Below, one piece after another: positions 1 through 7,200 of a stretch of DNA of 8,818 bases. Position numbers and translations under genes: made by a program. Source of the stretch: an uncultured Flavobacterium sp. (GTDB lineage Bacteria; Bacteroidota; Bacteroidia; Flavobacteriales; Flavobacteriaceae); NCBI GenBank assembly GCA_946480635.1, contig CAMLKV010000076.1, positions 1-8,818 of the forward strand, read 5' to 3'. The notes below the pieces were generated by a model. That model was not told the origin of the DNA and made no database searches. It saw nothing but the letters and a program-made list of their open reading frames with translations. Position 1 is the first letter of the stretch. Each line of letters opens with the position of its first letter.

Positions 1-942
1 CAAAAAGATGTTGGTTTATCTTTTCTTGGAGAGAATCATGCCTTTAAGATTAGTAAAACTGATAATGACGGTAACTTTACATTTGTACTAGAAAAACCAA
101 TTACAAGTACATCTTTAATAGTTCAAGTTATAGATAAAAATTCCGTGAATTATACTATTGAAGTGAATGAAACTAAAAGTAGTTTAAACAATTTGGAAAG
201 TTTAGAAGATATAATATTAGATTCTAAATATAAAAACATAATTGAAGAAAGATCGATTGCAAGTCAAATAGAAAACGCTTACTTTAATTCTAAAAAAGAT
301 TCCATTCTATCGACAAAACATAACATGAATTTTTATGAAGCGATTTCAAAAGAATATATTTTAGATAATTATACTCGCTTTCCATCACTAAAAGAAACAA
401 TAGTTGAAATTATTGAAGGAATGTACTTTAACAAAACCAAAGGTAATTATAGTATACACCTTAAAGATTATGATGAAAAAATAGAATTAGAAATTCCTTC
501 ATTAGTGTTGGTAGATGGATTGTACATCACAGATGTAAATGAGCTTTTCCAATATAACATCAAAAACGTTTACAAAATAAACATTGTAAAAGGGGGTTAT
601 GTCTATGGAGGAAAACTTTTTAATGGCATAGTCTCTTTTACAACAAATGACTTCGATTATGAATCAAAACAAAAAGGAGATTTTATTACTAAACCAGAGG
701 TGATTAGACCAGCTCCTAAAAAAATATACAATCATCCTGATTACTCTAATAGTGAAAATCTAAAAAGAATACCTGATTATAGATATCAATTATTATGGCT
801 TCCAAAGTTAATGGCTAACAATAATGAATCCGAAGTAAATTTTTATTCTTCAGACCTAAGTGGCACGTTTGAAATTATTCTTGACGGATTTACAAATGAT
901 GGAAAACCAATAAGTGTTTCTAAAACTTTCGAAGTAAAATAA
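1..942 (+). CDS. C-terminal part of a large TonB-plug-like / carboxypeptidase-regulatory-like protein (5' partial)
   Basis: The frame is open from base 1 to the TAA at 940-942, giving 313 residues with no start in the window. The GTG at 145 is an internal Val codon, because in-frame sequence upstream still reads as protein. Residues about 1-48 look like the end of a beta-sandwich repeat (KTDNDGNFTFVLEKP), as in carboxypeptidase-regulatory or MG2-like domains. Residues about 168-218 (bases 502-654) hold VLVDGLYITDVNEL and IVKGGYVYGG, then FNGIVSFTT. This matches the core of TonB-receptor plug domains, in which VDG, a strand ending in KG, and NGxxxxTT follow in order. No 22-strand barrel follows: the protein ends about 95 residues later in another beta-rich segment, so it is not a complete TonB-dependent receptor. 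Large flavobacterial proteins of this kind are usually left hypothetical and are expected in the cell envelope. The N-terminus and any signal peptide lie outside. Exact function unknown. Confidence 0.8.
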   Translation, partial: QKDVGLSFLGENHAFKISKTDNDGNFTFVLEKPITSTSLIVQVIDKNSVNYTIEVNETKSSLNNLESLEDIILDSKYKNIIEERSIASQIENAYFNSKKDSILSTKHNMNFYEAISKEYILDNYTRFPSLKETIVEIIEGMYFNKTKGNYSIHLKDYDEKIELEIPSLVLVDGLYITDVNELFQYNIKNVYKINIVKGGYVYGGKLFNGIVSFTTNDFDYESKQKGDFITKPEVIRPAPKKIYNHPDYSNSENLKRIPDYRYQLLWLPKLMANNNESEVNFYSSDLSGTFEIILDGFTNDGKPISVSKTFEVK

Positions 943-1019
943 TTTTAAATTTTTTGTAACTTTTTTGCAACTCATTACGTACAACTAACTCACAAACTTA
1001 AATTTGGAGAAGAGACTTC
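943..1019 (+). promoter_or_regulatory. Short intergenic region upstream of rpoD; promoter not resolved
   Basis: This 77-bp AT-rich gap has T-runs (950-957 and 961-966) but no clear hairpin terminator. TAAATTTG at 999-1006 matches the TAnnTTTG -7 consensus of Bacteroidota, but it would give a leader of only about 7 nt and has no TTG at the usual distance upstream. TTTTTTGCA at 961-969 is a weaker alternative. A GGAG (1006-1009) lies 10 nt before the rpoD ATG and is at best a weak ribosome binding site. Which promoter drives rpoD cannot be decided from sequence. Confidence 0.3.
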
Positions 1020-1883
1020 ATGAGACAACTTAAAATTACAAAACAGGTTACCAATCGTGAAACTGCGTCATTAGACAAGTATTTACAAGAAATTGGTAAG
1101 GTTGACCTTATTACTGCAGATGAAGAAGTAGAATTAGCACAACGAATTAAAGCAGGAGATCAGAGAGCACTTGAAAAATTAACCAAAGCAAATTTACGTT
1201 TCGTAGTATCGGTTGCAAAGCAGTACCAAAATCAAGGACTTACACTTCCTGACTTAATTAATGAAGGAAATTTAGGTTTGATTAAAGCTGCACAACGTTT
1301 TGATGAAACTCGTGGTTTCAAATTCATTTCGTATGCAGTATGGTGGATTAGACAATCTATTTTACAAGCTTTAGCAGAACAATCACGTATTGTACGTTTA
1401 CCGTTAAACAAAATTGGTTCTATCAATAAAATCAATAAAATGTACGCTTTATTAGAGCAATCTAATGAGCGCGCTCCTTCTGCAGAAGAAATTGCAAAAG
1501 AGCTTGATATGACAGTAAATGACGTGAAAGAATCCATGAAAAATTCTGGTCGTCACTTATCAATGGACGCTCCTTTAGTAGAAGGTGAAGATTCAAACTT
1601 ATACGACGTATTACGTTCTGGAGAATCTCCAAACCCTGATAGAGAATTAATCCATGAATCATTACGTACTGAGATTGAACGATCTTTAGAAACGCTTACT
1701 CCACGTGAGGCAGATGTTGTTCGTTTGTACTTTGGCTTAGGAGATCAACACCCTATGACACTTGAAGAAATTGGAGAAACTTTTGATTTGACTCGTGAGC
1801 GTGTTCGTCAGATTAAAGAAAAAGCAATTCGTAGATTAAAACACACCTCAAGAAGTAAAATATTGAAAACTTATCTTGGATAG
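1020..1883 (+). CDS. rpoD: RNA polymerase primary sigma factor RpoD/SigA (sigma-70, Bacteroidota short form)
   Basis: This is the housekeeping sigma factor, which directs core RNA polymerase to promoters. The 287 residues contain region 1.2 (about 17-50, [20 protein letters not shown]), region 2 (about 56-126, with the core-binding [18 protein letters not shown] at 78-95 and the -10-reading and melting helix [15 protein letters not shown] at 100-114), region 3 (about 134-200), and region 4 with its helix-turn-helix (about 246-274, [20 protein letters not shown] then KEKAIRRLK). Region 1.1 and the long non-conserved insert of proteobacterial RpoD are missing, which is normal for this phylum. 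The start [20 protein letters not shown] is the conserved N-terminus in Bacteroidota, so the ATG at 1020 is secure. The C-terminus HTSRSKxLKxYLG is also family-typical. The gene appears to be its own unit, followed by a terminator hairpin at 1955-1979. Members of this group recognise TTG / TAnnTTTG promoters, consistent with the boxes found elsewhere in the window. Confidence 0.98.
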   Translation: MRQLKITKQVTNRETASLDKYLQEIGKVDLITADEEVELAQRIKAGDQRALEKLTKANLRFVVSVAKQYQNQGLTLPDLINEGNLGLIKAAQRFDETRGFKFISYAVWWIRQSILQALAEQSRIVRLPLNKIGSINKINKMYALLEQSNERAPSAEEIAKELDMTVNDVKESMKNSGRHLSMDAPLVEGEDSNLYDVLRSGESPNPDRELIHESLRTEIERSLETLTPREADVVRLYFGLGDQHPMTLEEIGETFDLTRERVRQIKEKAIRRLKHTSRSKILKTYLG

Positions 1884-1904
1884 TTAAAATTTTCTAAAAA
1901 TTAA

Positions 1905-1912
1905 TACTTTTG
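1905..1912 (+). promoter_or_regulatory. Bacteroidota -7 box (TACTTTTG) just downstream of rpoD
   Basis: TACTTTTG followed by CA fits the TAnnTTTG(C) -7 consensus. It lies 21 nt past the rpoD stop and points away from it. The nearest TTG for a -33 element is at 1876-1878, which leaves a 26-nt spacer, longer than the usual 17-23 nt. Transcription would begin near 1918-1920, exactly at the base of a predicted hairpin, and would meet the terminator-like hairpin at 1955-1979 after about 60 nt. Box match seen; activity inferred. Confidence 0.5.
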
Positions 1913-1917
1913 CATTA

Positions 1918-1979
1918 TTGTTGAAACTATAATTAGAAAATTATATACAGTAACAACAGTCTAAGACTGTTCGTTTTTT
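1918..1979 (+). ncRNA. Candidate small RNA of about 60 nt between rpoD and rpe
   Basis: This is an inferred transcript from the box at 1905-1912 to the T-run at 1974-1979. The 5' part can fold into a long interrupted hairpin: TTGTT (1918-1922) with AACAA (1952-1956), ACT with AGT, and ATAATT (1929-1934) with AATTAT (1939-1944) around an AGAA loop. The 3' part is a 7-bp terminator stem. The two outer stems share bases 1955-1956, so they compete at the junction. There is no plausible ORF. It could instead simply be the rpoD 3' trailer. I cannot assign it to a known RNA family. Confidence 0.3.
1955..1979 (+). terminator. Intrinsic terminator downstream of rpoD
   Basis: AACAGTC (1955-1961) and GACTGTT (1965-1971) form a perfect 7-bp stem with a TAA loop, followed by CG and six T (1974-1979). 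The GC content of the stem is modest. It would end rpoD transcripts and the candidate small RNA. Confidence 0.6.
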
Positions 1980-1991
1980 GATTGATGATTG

Positions 1992-2025
1992 AAACTCCGG
2001 CTGATTACCGGAGTTTTGCTTTTTT
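1992..2025 (+). terminator. Second intrinsic terminator, AAACTCCGG / CCGGAGTTT hairpin
   Basis: A perfect 9-bp inverted repeat (1992-2000 with 2008-2016) with a 7-nt loop CTGATTA is followed by TGC and six T (2020-2025). Because the stem begins AAA and ends TTT it could also work on the opposite strand, but no minus-strand gene reads into it here. It lies 13 nt after the previous terminator's T-run, so the two are arranged in tandem. Confidence 0.65.
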
Positions 2026-2040
2026 CAAGCAATCCTCCAG

Positions 2041-2072
2041 TCTGTTCAACTTCACCTCGGGTTTAGCACAGA
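2041..2072 (+). other. Weak stem-loop between the two terminator-like elements
   Basis: TCTGT (2041-2045) can pair with ACAGA (2068-2072), with AAC/GTT (2048-2050, 2061-2063) inside. The stem is short and interrupted and has no T-run after it. It is probably not functional by itself; I record it because this stretch otherwise holds no gene. Confidence 0.2.
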
Positions 2073-2086
2073 AATCATGACCATTG

Positions 2087-2150
2087 AAACTCAGGCTGAT
2101 TTAGCTTCGCTCTGTTAGGCTTCGCCTCGAGTCCGGAGTTTTATTTTTTT
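2087..2150 (+). terminator. Long-loop terminator-like hairpin (copy B)
   Basis: The outer stem AAACTCAGG (2087-2095) pairs with CCGGAGTTT (2133-2141) with one A-G mismatch, and TATTTTTTT (2142-2150) follows. The loop contains small hairpins: AGC-TTC-GCT at 2103-2111 and AGGC-TTC-GCCT at 2117-2127. It resembles copy A with an expanded loop. Termination is less certain than for copy A because of the mismatch and the long interior. Confidence 0.4.
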
Positions 2151-2187
2151 AGCACTTATTTGTTTTTAAACTTTTAAAACTTAAGAC

Positions 2188-2195
2188 TATCTTTG
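2188..2195 (+). promoter_or_regulatory. Probable rpe promoter -7 box (TATCTTTG)
   Basis: TATCTTTG followed by CC fits TAnnTTTG(C). A TTG at 2160-2162 is the nearest -33 candidate, with a 25-nt spacer, slightly long. Transcription would start about 2201-2203, giving a leader of roughly 70 nt before the rpe ATG. It lies after all the terminator-like hairpins, as expected for an independent rpe promoter. Confidence 0.55.
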
Positions 2196-2220
2196 CCACA
2201 CACAACACAACAGTTTAAAA

Positions 2221-2280
2221 ATGAAATCGGCACTAGTGCGATTCACAAATAAAAATAAAACAATAACTACTAATGAGTAA
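2221..2280 (+). other. Possible 19-codon leader ORF overlapping the rpe start
   Basis: An ATG at 2221 opens a frame that reads MKSALVRFTNKNKTITTNE and stops at TAA 2278-2280, five bases beyond the rpe initiation codon (2273-2275) in another frame. The frame contains the palindrome at 2225-2243. Such an overlap could couple translation, but there is no ribosome binding site evidence and an ORF this short in AT-rich DNA can be chance. The peptide shows no recognisable attenuator-type codon run. Confidence 0.15.
2225..2243 (+). promoter_or_regulatory. Palindrome in the rpe leader
   Basis: GCACTAGTGC (2230-2239) is a perfect 10-bp palindrome. It is flanked by AATC (2225-2228) and GATT (2240-2243), which extend the symmetry with one extra G at 2229. 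It lies about 30 nt downstream of the predicted transcription start, so it could be an operator acting as a roadblock, or an RNA hairpin. No factor can be named. Confidence 0.3.
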
Positions 2281-2938
2281 AAACACACTTATTGCTCCAT
2301 CTGTACTTGCAGCAGATTTTGCTAACTTACAACGCGACATCGAAATGATTAACTCTAGTGAAGCCGATTGGTTCCACATTGACATCATGGATGGCGTTTT
2401 TGTACCGAATATTTCTTTTGGAATGCCTGTTTTGGATGCCATCAACAAACACGCAAAAAAAACAATCGATGTACATTTAATGATTGTAGATCCTGACCGT
2501 TACATTTCAACTTTCAAAAAATTAGGAGCTAATATATTAACGGTTCACTATGAAGCATCTACTCACTTACACAGAACTTTACAGGCTATTAAAGCCGAAG
2601 GAATGAAAGCGGGAGTTGCTTTAAATCCACATACCAATGTATCTTTGCTAGAAGATGTGATTAAAGACATTGACTTAGTTTGTATCATGAGTGTAAACCC
2701 AGGATTTGGAGGACAATCATTTATCGAAAACACCTATAAAAAAGTAAAGCAACTAAAAGAAATCATCACTAGAAACAATGCATCAACTTTAATTGAAATT
2801 GATGGTGGTGTCACAAGTAAAAATGCTCAACAATTAGTAGAATCAGGAGCCGATGTACTTGTAGCTGGAAGTTTCGTATTTAACGCAGAAAACCCAATAC
2901 AAACTATCGCAGATTTAAAAAAAATTACAACAATATAA
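2273..2938 (+). CDS. rpe: Ribulose-phosphate 3-epimerase
   Basis: This cytosolic pentose-phosphate enzyme interconverts D-ribulose 5-phosphate and D-xylulose 5-phosphate. The 221 residues are full length for the family and cover one (beta/alpha)8 barrel. Visible motifs are IAPSVLAADFANL (7-19; Ser10 in the substrate site), HIDIMDGVFVPNISFG (35-50; His35 and Asp37 metal ligands, Asp37 also the catalytic acid/base), DVHLM (66-70; His68 metal ligand), MSVNPGFGGQSF (139-150; phosphate-side loop), IEIDGGV (174-180; Asp177 metal ligand and second acid/base) and VAGSFVF (197-203; phosphate-binding loop). All four metal-ligand positions are intact, so the enzyme should be active. The ATG at 2273 places the APSVLAADF motif at the usual distance from the N-terminus. 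The gene appears monocistronic, with its own promoter box at 2188-2195 and a strong terminator 6 nt after the stop. Confidence 0.97.
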   Translation: MSKNTLIAPSVLAADFANLQRDIEMINSSEADWFHIDIMDGVFVPNISFGMPVLDAINKHAKKTIDVHLMIVDPDRYISTFKKLGANILTVHYEASTHLHRTLQAIKAEGMKAGVALNPHTNVSLLEDVIKDIDLVCIMSVNPGFGGQSFIENTYKKVKQLKEIITRNNASTLIEIDGGVTSKNAQQLVESGADVLVAGSFVFNAENPIQTIADLKKITTI

Positions 2939-2944
2939 AACCTT

Positions 2945-2977
2945 AAAAAAAGCGCTGAAATTCAGCGCTTTTTTTTT
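2945..2977. terminator. Bidirectional terminator between convergent rpe and tolC-type gene
   Basis: AGCGCTGAA (2951-2959) and TTCAGCGCT (2961-2969) form a perfect GC-rich inverted repeat. It is flanked by six A on the left (2945-2950) and eight T on the right (2970-2977), so the symmetry extends into the A/T tracts. It gives a stem plus U-run on either strand. It sits between the rpe stop (2938) and the stop of the minus-strand channel gene (2986), and should end both transcription units. Confidence 0.9.
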
Positions 2978-2985
2978 AAATAAAT

Positions 2986-4278
2986 TTAAAACTTTATATT
3001 TCCTGCAATTTGTTGCAGTATAATTTCTGAAATCTTGGCTTGGAATTTAGCACTACTATTTCTTGCAATAGCATTTATGTAGTTTTCTTGCGCATTTCTG
3101 AATTCTATCGTTGGAACTGTACCAATTTTGAACTTATCAAATGTGATTTCCATATTTTTCTTAGCAATAGCTTCGTTGCTTTCTTCTAATTTTGCCAACT
3201 CCACATTGGTTATATAAGTTTGATAAGCCGAAGCCAATTGCACATTTACAGTTTGCTTTTGTTGTTCAGCTACTAATGTCGAATTTTCAACCTGAAGTTT
3301 GGCAATTTTTTCATTCCTATTTTGTGAAAATCCGTTAAATATTGGCATGGTTGCGGTAACACCATAATTCAAACCTCTACTCGAAGTTGCTGATGTAAAT
3401 CCTAAACTGCTCTCCGTTTCCACAAAAGTATAACCTGTATTTAATCTTACTGTTGGATATCTATTACCTCTAGTCTGCTTCAAATTCAATTCGGCTACTC
3501 TTTTATCAATCAATGCCAATTGTAGCTGTAGATTTTGTTTTTCGGTCAGTGACTTCAATTCTGCTAATTGCAATTTATCGTCTACAACAACTTCATCTTC
3601 TACCATAAAATTAGTAGTCAAATCTCTTGCTAACAATTCATTTAAACGGATTTTAGTCGTTTCATAAAGCTCCTTCTGCTTCAATAAAGTAGAAGAGTCT
3701 GTATTTAGATCAACCTGAGCATTCAACACTTCTAACTTGGCTGCTTTACCTATTACAAAACGGTTTTCTGCGGTTTTCAATCGCTGTTTTGAAATCACTA
3801 TTGTTGTATCCAATGCCTTAATTAACTGTTGTTGTTGCACTAAATCATAATAAGTGGTCATAACATCACTAACCTTAGTGAGCACCATCAATTTCAACTG
3901 AACATCTCCTTGTTTCTCTAACTCTTTCAACTGATCATAACGTGCAAACATTTTTAGTCCGTCAAAAATCGTCCAACCCAAATTCACACCATATTCTAAA
4001 CGGTTATTTTTAGCATTATCTCTTTCAGTTACAATACCGTTTGATTGAGTCTGTTTAGAATTTTGAATACTATTATTCTTTGTTAATGAAGCATCAACCT
4101 GCGGTAACATACCAGCATTACCAATGCTATTATTTTCTTTATCAACACTTAACTCATTGGTAGCAATCTTGATGTTCTTCAATGCAATTTGTATCGCCTG
4201 ATCAACAGTCAATACATCCTGCGCCATCAATTTCGGAACAAAAACAAACAATACTATTTGAAATAAAAATTTATTCAT
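2986..4278 (-). CDS. TolC-family outer membrane efflux channel (OMF of the RND pump)
   Basis: This is the outer-membrane duct component of the tripartite pump. The 430 residues begin with a Sec signal peptide (MNKFLFQIVLFVFVPKLMAQ, cleavage likely after Ala19). The two-fold OEP repeat is clear. Each half has an outer-membrane strand segment with a IFDG/IFNG turn (GWTIFDGLKMFARYD at 101-115; MPIFNGFSQNRNEK at 311-324), followed by a long helical region with the motif FxIGxxxxxExxNAQ (RFVIGKAAKLEVLNAQ at 173-188; KFKIGTVPTIEFRNAQ at 382-397). The frame extends upstream to 4314, but I chose the ATG at 4276-4278: it directly precedes the signal peptide, and the upstream start would overlap the pump gene. 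The chosen start sits 4 nt after the pump stop behind GGGG (AAGGGGATG). No lipobox cysteine. It is the last gene of the operon and ends at the shared terminator. Substrate cannot be inferred. Confidence 0.92.
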   Translation of the reverse strand: MNKFLFQIVLFVFVPKLMAQDVLTVDQAIQIALKNIKIATNELSVDKENNSIGNAGMLPQVDASLTKNNSIQNSKQTQSNGIVTERDNAKNNRLEYGVNLGWTIFDGLKMFARYDQLKELEKQGDVQLKLMVLTKVSDVMTTYYDLVQQQQLIKALDTTIVISKQRLKTAENRFVIGKAAKLEVLNAQVDLNTDSSTLLKQKELYETTKIRLNELLARDLTTNFMVEDEVVVDDKLQLAELKSLTEKQNLQLQLALIDKRVAELNLKQTRGNRYPTVRLNTGYTFVETESSLGFTSATSSRGLNYGVTATMPIFNGFSQNRNEKIAKLQVENSTLVAEQQKQTVNVQLASAYQTYITNVELAKLEESNEAIAKKNMEITFDKFKIGTVPTIEFRNAQENYINAIARNSSAKFQAKISEIILQQIAGNIKF

Positions 4279-4282
4279 CCCC

Positions 4283-7200
4283 TTAAGCCTTTTCATACTG
4301 TTCAACATTATCAAATTCAGGTCGGTGTTTTCTTTCTCTTGCCCACATTAAATAAATCGCTGGGATTACGAATAATGTCAGTGCCAATGAAAATAATGTA
4401 CCACCAACAATTACCACACCCATTCCTATTCTACTCGTTGAAGCCGCTCCTAAAGACAAGGCAATAGGCAACGCTCCTAACGCAATGGCTAAACTCGTCA
4501 TTAAGATAGGACGCAAACGCGATTCGGAAGCTTCTATGATTGCTTCGTACTTAGATTTTCCTTGCTCACGCAGCTGATTTGCAAATTCCACAATCAGAAT
4601 CCCATTCTTAGTCACCAGACCAATTAACATCACTGTTCCAATTTGACTAAAAATATTCCACGTTTGCCCGAATAGCCACAACGAAAACAAAGCTCCAGCA
4701 ACTGCCATTGGGACAGTTAAAATAATAATAAAAGGGTCGATAAAACTTTCGAATTGAGCTGCTAAAATCAAGAAGATTAACAACAATGCCAATCCAAAAG
4801 CAAACGAAGTGTTTGAACTACTTTCGACAAAATCACGTGATTCCCCACTTAAATCGGTAGTAAAACTTTCGTCCAATACTTTCTCTTTGATACGTTCCAT
4901 GGCATCAATACCGTCACCGATACTCTTACCCGGAGCTAATCCTGCTGAAACTGTCGCCGACATATATCTGTTGTTGTGATACAATTGCGGTGGACTGCTT
5001 TGCTCTTCCACATGAACTAAGTTGTCCAGTTGAATTAACTGTCCTTTATCATTTTTTACAAATATTGAAGTCAAATCCATTGGTGCATTACGGTCTTTTT
5101 TATCAAACTGACCCATTACCTGGTACTGTTTTCCGTTCATCATGAAGTAACCAAAACGTTGTCCGCTCAAGGAAAGTTGTAACGTTTGAGCCACATCTAT
5201 AACTGAAACTCCCATACTTTGGGCTTTTTCCCTGTCAATAGTTACATAAACTTCAGGCTTATTGAATTTTAAATTCACATCCGAATTAGAGAAAGTAGGA
5301 TCATTCGAAACTTCTTCCATAAATTGTGGAATTTTCTCTTCAAGTTTTTTGAAATTTGGTGCCTGTATCACAAACTGAACCGGCAAACCTCCTCTTCTAT
5401 TCACCGCAATAGTAGGAGATTCAGAAACAGAAACTTTGGCTTCAGGATATTGTTTGGTCCATTTGGTCAACTTATCTGCGATTTCTTTTTGTGTTCTTTC
5501 TCTTTCGTCAGGTTGTACCAAAGCTATTCGTGCAAAACCACTATTGACTGAAGAAGCTCCAAATCCAGGCGAAGTGACAATCAAACTTACTTTCTTCTCA
5601 GGAATCGAATCGTTTATCAGCTCAGTTAATTCATTCATAAAACGATCCATATAATCATAGGAAGCACCTTCGGGAGCAGTTGCTCGAGCGGTTATAAAAC
5701 TTCGGTCATCATAAGGCGCCGTTTCTTTCTGAAGTATATTGAAAAACAGGTAAATCAATCCGAAACAAAAAATCAATATTGGAAAACTCAACCATTTCTT
5801 TTTCATGAAACTCGTTAACGCTTCTGCATAACCCGAATTCATTTTTTCGAAAATAGGTTCGGTCAGATTATAAAACTTTGATTTTTTCTGCTCTCCGCCT
5901 TTCATCAAATACGCATTCAGCATTGGTGTAAGCGTTAACGACACAAAAGCCGATATTAATACCGCTGCTCCAATTACCACTCCAAACTCACGGAAAAGTC
6001 TTCCCACGAATCCTTCAAGGAAAATTACAGGTAAAAACACAGCTGCCAACGTAATTGATATTGAAATTACTGCGAAGAAAATCTCATTCGACCCTTTAAT
6101 TGCCGCTTCGATAGGCGTCATGCCCTCTTCTACTTTCTTGAATATATTTTCAGTTACCACAATACCGTCATCTACTACTAATCCAGTTGCAAGAACAATA
6201 GCCAACAGCGTTAATACATTGACCGAGAATCCACACAAATACATAATGAAAAAGGTCGCAATCAACGAAACCGGAATATCAATCAATGGACGGAATGCAA
6301 TGGCCCAATCTCTGAAAAACAAGTAGATAATCAATACTACCAAGATTACCGAAAGTAATAATGTTTCGGCAACTTCCAATACTGCCTTTTTAACGAAAAC
6401 CGTGTTATCAATAGCAATATTCAGTTTGAAATCTTTTGGTAAATCTTTTTGCAATAAATCGTACTGCTCATAAAATTTTTCGGCAATATCTAAATAATTC
6501 GTACCGGGTTGCGGAATGATCGCCATACCAATCATCGGCTGACCGGAATCTGATAGTTTAGTCTCCAAATTCTCCGCTTCCAAAGCGGCTTTACCAATAT
6601 CGCTGAAACGTACAATTTTGTCACCTTCTGCTTTAATGATGATATTATTAAAACCTTCTTCAGTTGAAATATTACCAATGGTTTTTACGGTCAATTCGGT
6701 ATTAGCACCTGTCAGTTTCCCAGAAGGCAATTCAACATTCTGTTTGTTCAAAGCCGAACGCACATCAGCCACCGTACATCCATACGACGCTAGTTTATTA
6801 GGATCAATCCACAAACGCATGGCATACTTACGCATTCCCCAAATTTGGACACTACTTACACCTGGAATAGTCTGCAAACGCTGTGAAAGTACATTATCAG
6901 CATAATCCGTCAATTCTAATACGTTTTTATTATCACTCTGAACCGTCATCGTGATGATAGGTTCCGAATCGGCATCCGCTTTAGACACAACTGGTGGTGC
7001 ATCAATATCCTGAGGCAAGCTGCGAACTGCCTGTGATACTTTATCACGAACATCATTGGCTGCTTCCTCTAAATTTTTATCTAAGTTGAATTCGATAGTA
7101 ATATTGCTCCTTCCCGAACTGCTCGACGAAGAAATATTACGGATACCGTCAATTGAGTTAACGGCTTTTTCCAAAGGTTCGGTAATTTGGGATTCGATAA

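Larger units (their letters stand above)
1988..2150 (+). repeat. Pair of related terminator-like elements (copy A 1988-2025, copy B 2083-2150)
   Basis: The first 19 bases of copy A (1988-2006) and copy B (2083-2101) differ at one position: ATTGAAACTC, then C or A, then GGCTGATT. The second arms are also shared: CCGGAGTTTT plus a T-run at 2008-2025 and 2133-2150. Copy B carries 30 extra bases between the arms. A further imperfect pair lies in the same region: 2041-2062 and 2111-2132 match at 17 of 22 positions (TCTGTT, then CTTC, then CCTCG, then GT), the first outside copy A and the second inside the loop of copy B. The arrangement suggests duplication of an intergenic element with later rearrangement. 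No target-site duplication or transposase is visible. Confidence 0.6.

Noticed and set aside
145..147. GTG at 145 as the start of the first gene
   Set aside because: The same frame is open from base 1, and the upstream 48 codons read as a protein-like beta-sandwich end (DNDGNFTFVLEKP), so the GTG is an internal Val codon.
999..1006. TAAATTTG as a confident rpoD promoter
   Set aside because: It would leave a leader of about 7 nt and lacks a -33 element at proper distance; in AT-rich DNA this 8-mer is easily found by chance.
1232..1662. Two open frames on the minus strand inside rpoD (1232-1537, 1462-1662)
   Set aside because: They lie fully antisense to a highly conserved sigma factor, their translations resemble nothing, and no promoter box precedes them.
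1918..2025. Assignment of the rpoD-rpe intergenic transcript to the 6S-Flavo RNA family
   Set aside because: The folded part before the first terminator is only about 60 nt and I cannot match it to a remembered 6S consensus, so I kept it as an unassigned candidate.
1988..2150. The repeats as a CRISPR array or insertion sequence
   Set aside because: There are only two copies with unequal interiors, no regular spacers, no cas genes, no transposase and no target-site duplication.
2233..2448. Minus-strand open frame across the rpe start
   Set aside because: It is antisense to the conserved rpe N-terminus, with a low-quality translation and no own signals.
4279..4314. Upstream extension of the TolC-family gene to an ATG at 4314
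   Set aside because: It would add 12 residues in front of a perfect signal peptide and overlap the end of the pump gene. The ATG at 4278, 4 nt after the pump stop and behind GGGG, is the better start.
5324..6905. Plus-strand open frames inside the pump gene (5324-5551, 5436-5654, 6120-6326, 6618-6905)
   Set aside because: They are shadow frames of the real RND gene on the other strand; two overlap each other and none has domain-like features.
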